A stretch of DNA of 64,000 nt from Ignavibacteriota bacterium (GTDB taxonomy: Bacteria > Bacteroidota > Ignavibacteria > Palsa-1295), in the NCBI GenBank assembly GCA_003151825.1, contig PLYO01000039.1, positions 19,061 through 83,060 of the forward strand, read 5' to 3'. Position 1 is the stretch's first letter. Each line of letters opens with the position of its first letter. The position numbers were made by a program, and so were the translations under genes. A model generated the notes under the pieces. The model ran no database searches, was not told the origin of the DNA, and saw nothing but the letters and a program-made list of their open reading frames with translations. Positions 38,005 to 44,486 of the stretch are shown in pieces.

Positions 38005-38320
38005 AAGCTAAGGGTAGACCCGCCCAGGACTTTTTCAATCGCCCCCAGTGCGCCATTTGATTTCATTGTGCAGGGATCACCCATATCTGTACTGATAGCG
38101 GGATGTTTACACTCTCAACGCTCGCAGCCAGTCATTACGCATAAAGAGCATAAATGTTTCACTACACCATAAGATTTTTATCATTTTTCATCTAAATTGC
38201 CAAATCGGCCCCAAATCGCCAATTTTGACGTTGTGGACGATGTAATCCCCGCATAGAGCCTGCCATGAGCTTGCCGAATGGGTGCCTATGGCGAAATTGG
38301 GACGGAATTGAGATTTTTAA
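38005..38320 (+). repeat. Long dispersed repeat, copy 2
   Basis: Second copy of the element at 1-300, beginning with the same AAGCTAAGGGTAGACCCGCC and ending near TGCCGAATGGGTGCCTATGG. It lies immediately upstream of the BrnT/BrnA-type unit, as copy 1 lies upstream of the GNAT unit. No shared ORF. Confidence 0.85.
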
Positions 38321-38351
38321 AGAACGCGGTTAGGCCGTAGGACTTCCTTCG

Positions 38352-38359
38352 TATTTTTG
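38352..38359 (+). promoter_or_regulatory. -7 promoter box TATTTTTG before brnT
   Basis: Exact TAnnTTTG match four bases before the ATG at 38364, so a leaderless message is likely. The region upstream belongs to the long repeat, so the repeat may supply the upstream promoter part. Confidence 0.6.
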
Positions 38360-38363
38360 TGGC

Positions 38364-38672
38364 ATGGGATTGATCGATAAATACGACGGCTTCGACTGGG
38401 ATGCCGGAAATAGCCGCAAGAACTGGGACGGACACCGCGTTTCTCGTGATGAAATCGAACAGGTCTTCTCAAACCGTCCCTGGTACGATTATGAGGCAAC
38501 GGGCTACGTTGGGACGGAGAAAAGAAGAATCGTTCTTGGCAAAACCGATTCGGGCAGGCCATTGTTCGTAGTTTATACGGAACGGAAAAACCGCGTCAGA
38601 CCTATTTGCGCGCGGGACATGCACAAGACGGAACGAAAGCTGTACGATGAAAAAGTTAAAACCTATTCCTGA
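38364..38672 (+). CDS. brnT: BrnT family RNase toxin
   Basis: 102 residues. BrnT/DUF497 fold: FDWDAGNSRKNWDGHRVSRD with the family 'FeWDpaKaxxNlxkHgvsFeEA' pattern, then YVGTEKRRIVLGKTDSGRPL, FVVYTERKNRVRPICARDM and the closing RKLYDE. The usual activity is RNA cleavage that stops growth. The key His/Arg positions (His24 or nearby, Arg in RPICAR) are visible. It overlaps the antitoxin gene by 26 bases. Named by family resemblance. Confidence 0.85.
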   Translation: MGLIDKYDGFDWDAGNSRKNWDGHRVSRDEIEQVFSNRPWYDYEATGYVGTEKRRIVLGKTDSGRPLFVVYTERKNRVRPICARDMHKTERKLYDEKVKTYS

Positions 38673-38919
38673 TTTCAAAACCGAGGACGAGGAATTCGAA
38701 TTCTGGTCAACCCACGACTTTACGGATTACCTCGACCCGGAGAAGTTCGTTTTAAAAGATCCTCCGATGGTGCCGAAGACCCTCAGCTTCAGCGCCCCGG
38801 CGGAAATGGAGCAAGAAGTAAAACGCCTCTCGAAAGAACGAAAAGTAAATATCGAGGAGATGGTGCGCCAGCTCGTCGCCGCGGGATTGAAACAGCAGCG
38901 CGTTCAGCCGGGGGCGTGA
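38647..38919 (+). CDS. brnA: BrnA/CopG-like antitoxin
   Basis: 90 residues from ATG 38647, overlapping brnT. The N-terminal half KLKPIPDFKTEDEEFEFW...HDFTDYLD is typical of CopG/BrnA antitoxins that wrap the toxin. The C-terminal half (KTLSFSAPAEMEQEVKRLSK...IEEMVRQLVAAGL) is a ribbon-helix-helix-like DNA-binding segment, so autorepression is expected. The cassette-end repeat begins 7 bases after the stop. Confidence 0.82.
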   Translation: MKKLKPIPDFKTEDEEFEFWSTHDFTDYLDPEKFVLKDPPMVPKTLSFSAPAEMEQEVKRLSKERKVNIEEMVRQLVAAGLKQQRVQPGA

Positions 38920-38925
38920 ACGGTA

Positions 38926-38974
38926 GTTCCAAAACCCCGAAGCGCAGCAAAGTCGCAAGCCGGTGAAATAACGA
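38926..38974 (+). repeat. Cassette-end direct repeat, copy 2
   Basis: GTTCCAA...GCGCAGCAAAGTCGCAAGC...GTGAAATAACGA, closely matching 1151-1200. In the shared register it would encode KRSKVASR and then TGA, but that register is not in frame with brnA here. Confidence 0.85.
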
Positions 38975-39007
38975 ATTTTTCAAATTGATACAAATGACTA
39001 ACCAAAA

Positions 39008-39640
39008 ATGAAAATTCAAGGCTTTAATCTGATTTCAGATGTGATAGGCAACATTGATTTCTGGGGAATTTTAATAGTACTGTTGAGTTACTCAGTAGCA
39101 AAGCTTAAGTATAGCGGCCCAAAGGCCCTAGCCCGCGCTTTAGCAACAGGCTACTACTACAACTTTATCTATTTGCTCGGAGCAAAACTGAAAAAAGGGG
39201 AATTTGTTCTTCCGACGGACGAGGGACTTGGGAAAGCTAAGCTTGGAAATGATGACGTGAAGCTCGTTCTTTATCTTCCCAAAAAATTGGAACACACCCT
39301 GTGGGATAAAGCTGTCTCAAGCGCCGCTTCAGGGAAAAAACCGGTCACCGTATTGCTAGAAGGAGATGAACAGCGTACAGTGACTTACGTCGTTGAGTGG
39401 CATGGGAATAACCCAACTGTTTTGATCAAAGACTTCCCAAGGACCTATTACTCGATTAAATTCTTCGAAGACTACAGGCGCCGCGCATGGTACTTGCCGA
39501 AAAGAAAGGAAGTGGGGGCATCCACCTTAAACGCTTTCAAGGAAAGGCTCCTCGATTTGGTCCGTGAAGACGAACTCTTTGATCATCGAAAGACTGACAA
39601 GACGTTCAATGAAAAGATAGTCTGGCAAGAGGTTGAGTGA
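39008..39640 (+). CDS. Prokaryotic STING-like cyclic-dinucleotide receptor with one N-terminal membrane segment (candidate)
   Basis: 210 residues. One hydrophobic segment (FWGILIVLLSYSVA, about residues 18-33) is followed by a domain that lines up with STING: GYYYNF (48-53) at the 'SYYIGY' helix of human STING, the strand VKLVLYLP at 'RLYILLP', RTVTYVVEW (Arg123) at the 'RVYSNS' lid strands, KDFPRT (Asp142, Thr146) at the Asp-x3-Thr ligand site of bacterial STINGs, and a final helix plus EKIVWQEVE at 'RLIAYQEP'. Bacterial STINGs bind cyclic di-GMP in CBASS defence and fuse to TIR or TM effectors; this one has only the TM segment. No CD-NTase is in the window. Recognised by pattern only. Confidence 0.68.
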   Translation: MKIQGFNLISDVIGNIDFWGILIVLLSYSVAKLKYSGPKALARALATGYYYNFIYLLGAKLKKGEFVLPTDEGLGKAKLGNDDVKLVLYLPKKLEHTLWDKAVSSAASGKKPVTVLLEGDEQRTVTYVVEWHGNNPTVLIKDFPRTYYSIKFFEDYRRRAWYLPKRKEVGASTLNAFKERLLDLVREDELFDHRKTDKTFNEKIVWQEVE

Positions 39641-39647
39641 TAATCTC

Positions 39648-39684
39648 CGAAGCGCAGCAAAGCCACAAGCCGATGAAAATAACG
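39648..39684 (+). repeat. Cassette-end direct repeat, copy 3
   Basis: CCGAAGCGCAGCAAAGCCAC...GATGAAAATAACGA, without the GTTCCAA part seen in copies 1 and 2. Its tail-encoding register (KRSKATSR, TGA) is in frame with the STING-like gene but is cut off from it by the tandem stops TGA TAA. Confidence 0.85.
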
Positions 39685-39704
39685 ACTGGTATCGGGAAAG
39701 TGCG

Positions 39705-40394
39705 TTAGGATGTTAAGTATTCGCGAAAAAGAACTCTCGCATACCCTCGACCATACGAATACATAGCGAAGCGGCTGACTAAAACCGGAATTAAATAGAT
39801 CCCCAAAATAATCATATTCGTAAGCAATGCTCCAGGAATCGAAAGTATTAAGCCAAAAATCGTGACGTTAATAAGACTTAAAACGACCGCTACGAGGCTT
39901 CCTCCACAAAAATTACGAACGAATCCATATTCCCAATTATGTTGTAGAAGAAGATGGCCGTCTTTGACGCGTGCACGGACAAGTTCAATCGATTCACGCA
40001 ATCGTGTTAAATCATCTGTGGACGACAAAGATAGGTTGCCGAGATCGATCCCAAAATCGTTCCTGATTTTCGATTTTATCTTTGTTTTATAATCCGCGCT
40101 AAATTCGTGGCTTTCATCTGACATCATAATTGAACTTGGCATTCGCAAGCCAGAAGAAAAATACGAATTTTCAAAAACACCGATTGCAACAGAGCGAATG
40201 ATTTGGGAAAGGAGATAGAATCCAGCCGTACCGCTGAAGATCGGAAACATCACTCGTAACAAGGTACTCCATGTTGAAGATTCAATCGGAATAGAAACCG
40301 CAGCAAAATACCCCGCTGCAACAAATGGTCCTAAGGCCAGCAGAGTAGGGTACTTCCGAGCATACCGATTGTATAAATTTTTCTCCTTTTTCAT
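39705..40394 (-). CDS. Four-TM membrane protein of unknown function
   Basis: 229 residues. Two N-terminal membrane helices (YPTLLALGPFVAAGYFAAVS, then LLRVMFPIFSGTAGFYLLSQ), a cytoplasmic middle of about 90 residues with a charged helical stretch (ADYKTKIKSKIRNDFGIDLG; TRLRESIELVRARV), and two C-terminal helices (SLVAVVLSLINVTIFGLILS; NMIILGIYLIPVLVSRF). The layout recalls 2TM/4TM pore-forming effectors of nucleotide-signalling defence systems, but no specific family is recognised. It follows the MBL-fold gene by two bases and so forms an operon with it. Confidence 0.72.
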   Translation of the reverse strand: MKKEKNLYNRYARKYPTLLALGPFVAAGYFAAVSIPIESSTWSTLLRVMFPIFSGTAGFYLLSQIIRSVAIGVFENSYFSSGLRMPSSIMMSDESHEFSADYKTKIKSKIRNDFGIDLGNLSLSSTDDLTRLRESIELVRARVKDGHLLLQHNWEYGFVRNFCGGSLVAVVLSLINVTIFGLILSIPGALLTNMIILGIYLIPVLVSRFAMYSYGRGYARVLFREYLTS

Positions 40395-40396
40395 CT

Positions 40397-41242
40397 TTAA
40401 AATCGAATGGTGTTATACGTTGCGGAACCTTTCGAATCTACGTTCACTAAAATATGTCCGTCACTCCGTGTTGTCAGGACCTTCCGGCGTTGCGAATGTA
40501 CTAAAATACCATTTCCGCTCACTTGAGAGGCATAATCCTGCGCCATCCCGTCCTGCGTGTCATGGACAAGACTCTTATCCGATATTACAATGACCTCTGG
40601 TGCGCAGAACTTAAACACCCCTTCCACGTAGCCGTTCTCTCGCCCGTGGTGAGAGGCAACGAAGAGTTTCGTTCTTGAAAGTAGGCTACATACTTCTGGT
40701 TTTTGAAGCATTAGTCTCCATCCCTCGTGTTCGAGATCACCAGGCACACAGATTACGAAACCATTGTAATCGATAAAAACCAGCTGGCTAAGATCGTTCG
40801 TTGAAGGAGAGGTCGTAAATTCATTCTTACTTAGAGTGAAGCAATGTGTTTTAAATGGAGGAGTGTAGGTATTTGGTAGATCGTTAATGTATTCCTCCTT
40901 AATCTCACAAACAGCAGTCACGGCTCGTGTTATAGTGGGTTTGATGAGCTTAATTTCTATGCTCGAGAGATTCTTTGCAAATATAACCGATCTAATGTAA
41001 ACTTTCGAGCGAAGCCCTGGAAGACCCGAAAAATGGTCTTGATCATAATTGGTCAGAATCAGCTGACTCAATTGTGGTCTGCCATTCACCCCCGGAATGA
41101 GATTATACTCGATTAGCACATCGATCGGATCGAAGTCGGGCGTATTGCCGCAATCGATCATCGTACCATACTCAGGTTGCGATTGTGGATATAGAAAAAT
41201 ACACTGACCAAGTTCTACGTTGAAAATAATAATGTCCAGCAT
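40397..41242 (-). CDS. Metallo-beta-lactamase-fold hydrolase, ComEC/Rec2-like
   Basis: 281 residues. MBL-fold blocks: MIDCGNT (about 28-34), LTNYDQDHFSGLPGL (63-77), VPGDLEHEGW and VASHHGRENG (His197/198). The metal motif HxHxDH reads Asn65-x-Asp67-x-Asp69-His70, a variant also seen in ComEC-type MBL proteins, so metal binding is likely but altered. It has no membrane part. Relatives hydrolyse phosphodiesters or nucleotides. It is first in a two-gene operon with the four-TM protein and convergent to the STING-like gene. Confidence 0.82.
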   Translation of the reverse strand: MLDIIIFNVELGQCIFLYPQSQPEYGTMIDCGNTPDFDPIDVLIEYNLIPGVNGRPQLSQLILTNYDQDHFSGLPGLRSKVYIRSVIFAKNLSSIEIKLIKPTITRAVTAVCEIKEEYINDLPNTYTPPFKTHCFTLSKNEFTTSPSTNDLSQLVFIDYNGFVICVPGDLEHEGWRLMLQKPEVCSLLSRTKLFVASHHGRENGYVEGVFKFCAPEVIVISDKSLVHDTQDGMAQDYASQVSGNGILVHSQRRKVLTTRSDGHILVNVDSKGSATYNTIRF

Positions 41243-41805
41243 GTTTGTATTTGATAAAGTTCAGGGTTTGATGAGCAAACAGGTGCCCATCAGCCTTCCT
41301 ACTAATATACGAAGAAATCTTTGTCCTTCTCTTGCTTTTGTAGTTTTCGTCAACATCGGGAAAGAATACATCTTTACCCCTTATCGCAAAATTGTTTTTA
41401 GTTCTCAGTGCGCTGAGCCAATTCACGGCAATCCCCGCGTGGTGTGTACCCTCTGTGGAGGATGGGTTCCGGGCAATGACAGAGCCATGCTGCCCGCGCC
41501 AATGGTATTCGTTCTGGCGGCTTTCGCCGCCGCCCAAATCCCCCTCACCCATTCGGCAAGCTCAGGGCAGGCTCTAATCTCTCCCCCCAGGGGGAGAGGA
41601 ACAGGAATCGAAGGGAGGGGCCGGGGGAGGGGTCGTTGCACATCACCCACACCGCGTTTAAAGACATAGCGCGAATGAATGTTCCTAATAAGAATGTTGA
41701 GAACATTTTCCCGAATATCCCTTGAGTAGCCGCTTCCATAACGCACTCGCGAAAATTATATCGTGGCTATCGGCCCGACGAAAAGGCGAGCCAAATGCTC
41801 CGCGC
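41243..41805. other. Repeat-rich gap
   Basis: The 560-base gap holds AT-rich DNA upstream of the MBL gene, one copy of the 85-bp repeat (41455-41538), and a GC-rich palindromic patch at 41545-41640 with CTCTCCCCCCAGGGGGAGAG. An apparent ORF spanning 41220-41669 runs through these repeats and is not considered real. Confidence 0.6.
41455..41538 (+). repeat. 85-bp palindromic repeat, copy (5' end diverged)
   Basis: GGGTTCCGGGCAATGACAGAGCC...TGCCCGC...GGCGGCTTTCGCCGCC matches the copies at 42442 and 42731. Internal palindromes GGGCA/TGCCC and GGCGGnnnTCGCCGCC could fold into two hairpins. Confidence 0.8.
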
Positions 41806-42165
41806 GTGTATATGACGCAAACATTTTTGCGGCAGCTCGAATCGGTTGAAAAGGATGACCGCATGATGGCCGAGAACGTTATCAAAATGTTAAGCGCCGA
41901 CCCCGATAAGCCGAAGAGAGGAAGGAATGTAGATGGAACTCGTTGCCATAAGACCGATCTCGCCAAGGGTACGCGTCCTGCGATGTATCGGATTTTATAT
42001 TATCACCGAAAATCGAACAATGCGGTCTATCTTATCCTTTTGTTTCCGAAGTCGAAACAGGGCAACTTAAAGGCCGATCAAATAAAGAAGATTAATTATG
42101 TGACGGATGCAATCGAGAATGGGACGATCCCGGACCTTATTTCGCTCGACGAACGTGCTCCATAA
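41806..42165 (+). CDS. RelE/ParE-like toxin candidate
   Basis: 119 residues if started at GTG 41806; ATG 41812 is the next start and a TTG at 41722 would add an unlikely basic leader. The sequence VYMTQTFLRQLESVEKDDRM, then KTDLAKGTRPAMYRILYYHR and AVYLILLFPKSKQGNL, fits the RelE/HigB fold (beta-alpha-alpha-beta3) with the central basic strand and the 'LFPKS-Q-NL' end. Such toxins cut mRNA on the ribosome. It overlaps, tail to tail, a small antitoxin-like gene on the other strand, which is unusual for this family. Confidence 0.62.
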   Translation: MYMTQTFLRQLESVEKDDRMMAENVIKMLSADPDKPKRGRNVDGTRCHKTDLAKGTRPAMYRILYYHRKSNNAVYLILLFPKSKQGNLKADQIKKINYVTDAIENGTIPDLISLDERAP

Positions 42166-42388
42166 TTTTTCGGAGCGACTCTTCCGGGTTTTTCATATCT
42201 AACTCATAGACACGGCCTTCCATTAAGTCATTCAGGCTATCGTCCAGCGCCTTATCAATAGCTTCGCGGCTGAAGACTGCCTCCTGTTTCGCATTCTTTT
42301 TATGGCGAATAGCGGCTTTTTCCCCTTTTTTCGAGGAGAGTATATCGGAATTTAATACGGCGGTATCCATATTCTTTATATGATACAC
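42137..42388 (-). CDS. Small antitoxin-like protein
   Basis: 83 residues from ATG 42388; ATG 42370 (MDTAVLNSDIL) is the alternative. Lys-rich N-terminal part, then a helix SREAIDKALDDSLNDLMEGR and VYELDMKNPEESLRKIMEHV. This resembles the C-terminal, toxin-binding half of RelB-like antitoxins, but the N-terminal part is not a clear DNA-binding domain. It overlaps the RelE-like gene by 29 bases at the 3' ends. Function inferred from proximity. Confidence 0.5.
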   Translation of the reverse strand: MYHIKNMDTAVLNSDILSSKKGEKAAIRHKKNAKQEAVFSREAIDKALDDSLNDLMEGRVYELDMKNPEESLRKIMEHVRRAK

Positions 42389-42441
42389 ATTAAGAGCTAA
42401 TTGAGTTTCAGAGTTATTGTTACCACTTTGTTCTTAATAGC

Positions 42442-42527
42442 GGGCACCTATTCTGGGTTCCGGGCAATAATAGAGCCATGCTGCCCGCACCCATGGTACT
42501 CATTCTGGCGGTTTTCGCCGCCCAAAG
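42442..42527 (+). repeat. 85-bp palindromic repeat, most complete copy
   Basis: Begins GCGGGCACCTATTCTGGGTT and ends GGCGGTTTTCGCCGCC. Other copies: 42731-42822, 41455-41538 and a fragment at 2917-2947. Possible hairpins: CCGGGCA with TGCCCG, and GGCGGTTTTCGCC. Confidence 0.85.
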
Positions 42528-42535
42528 CCCTTAGC

Positions 42536-42727
42536 TCCGTAGGAGCGCCATCTTTGTAGCCCCCGGTTTCAACCGGGGGTTAAGAAAAGCCAAGAAAATT
42601 AAAGCTCCATAGGAGCGGCATATTACCGGCGGGTATATATCGCTCCTAACGGAGCTATGAAATGTATTTGGGAATCAAACCGTGGGTTGAAACCCACGGC
42701 TACAAAGATAACGCTCCTACGGAGCTA
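42536..42727. repeat. Nested palindromic element (AGCTCCGTAGGAGCG type)
   Basis: Outer arms AGCTCCGTAGGAGCG and CGCTCCTACGGAGCT enclose GTAGCCCCCGGTTTCAACCG, a middle AGCTCCATAGGAGCG/CGCTCCTAACGGAGCT pair and AACCGTGGGTTGAAACCCAC. This is a composite of several short palindromes with no coding capacity. Confidence 0.85.
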
Positions 42728-42730
42728 AGG

Positions 42731-42822
42731 CCACGGGCACCTATTCTGTGTTCCGGGCAATGATAGAGCCTGCTGCCCGCACCAATGGTACTCATTCCGG
42801 CGGTTTTCGCAGCACAAGTGCT
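42731..42822 (+). repeat. 85-bp palindromic repeat, copy
   Basis: CACGGGCACCTATTCTGTGT through GGCGGTTTTCGCAGCAC. It differs from 42442-42527 at only a few sites and lacks one CA step. The gap 42389-43069 holds only these repeats, spacer and the amt promoter. Confidence 0.85.
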
Positions 42823-42921
42823 TTTTCGTTATTCGCCGCGCGAAAAGACCAGCGAAACCGATCATGCGCGCTTTGCTGCATCCGACTAAGCTCAGAATGA
42901 CGTAAAAACTGAATTTCCATT

Positions 42922-42937
42922 CAAACTGAGCCACTAC
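42922..42937 (-). repeat. Island-end inverted repeat CAAACTGAGCCACTAC
   Basis: Perfect inverted copy of GTAGTGGCTCAGTTTG at 37706-37721, and both are flanked by G- or C-runs further out (CGGGGGG... and ...CCCCCCG). Together they bracket 5.2 kb of accessory genes. They could mark a mobile island or be relict insertion sequence ends. Confidence 0.7.
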
Positions 42938-42996
42938 CACTTCCGCCCCCCGACTATAAAATTTTCACAAGGCAACCGTTAGCATAAAGAACAATA

Positions 42997-43028
42997 TTTG
43001 GATTTGGCTCCCAATCGTCGTATTTTTG
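42997..43028 (+). promoter_or_regulatory. Promoter of amt: TTTG - 20 bp - TATTTTTG
   Basis: A -33 TTTG (42997-43000) and a -7 TATTTTTG (43021-43028) are 20 bases apart, the canonical Bacteroidota spacing. A good ribosome-binding site AAGGAGAT lies 8 bases before the ATG at 43070. This is the clearest promoter in the window. Confidence 0.7.
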
Positions 43029-43069
43029 TACCGATACGTTCTCGATTCATCTAAAAAAGGAGATAAACC

Positions 43070-44308
<1,239 letters not shown>

Positions 44309-44327
44309 AAAAGACCGATCAAAAAAA

Positions 44328-44476
44328 ATGTCATTCTGAGCGTAGCAAATCGTAGCGATAGCGGAGATTTGCGAAGCGAAGAATCTTTTGCAGTTCACCT
44401 GACTGCTGATCTGCGAGAGATCCTTCGACTCCGTTCATCCCTCCTTCGTCGGGATGAACTCCGCTCAGGATGACAT
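44328..44476. repeat. Palindromic repeat (TGTCATTCTGAGCG type)
   Basis: Ends ATGTCATTCTGAGCG and GCTCAGGATGACAT, with inner fragments GCGAAGAATC and GAGAGATCCTTCGAC. This is a widespread intergenic repeat type. It separates the convergent amt and E2 genes and probably ends one or both transcripts. Confidence 0.8.
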
Positions 44477-44486
44477 CTTTCCACTT

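Noticed and set aside
38006-38320. A riboswitch or tRNA in the long repeat
   Set aside because: No clover-leaf or known aptamer core was found; the repeat shows only sequence conservation to copy 1.
41220-41669. 149-codon ORF on the + strand
   Set aside because: It crosses an antisense region upstream of the MBL gene and two palindromic repeats; the peptide shows repeat-derived low complexity (GTGIEGRGRGRG) and no family signs.
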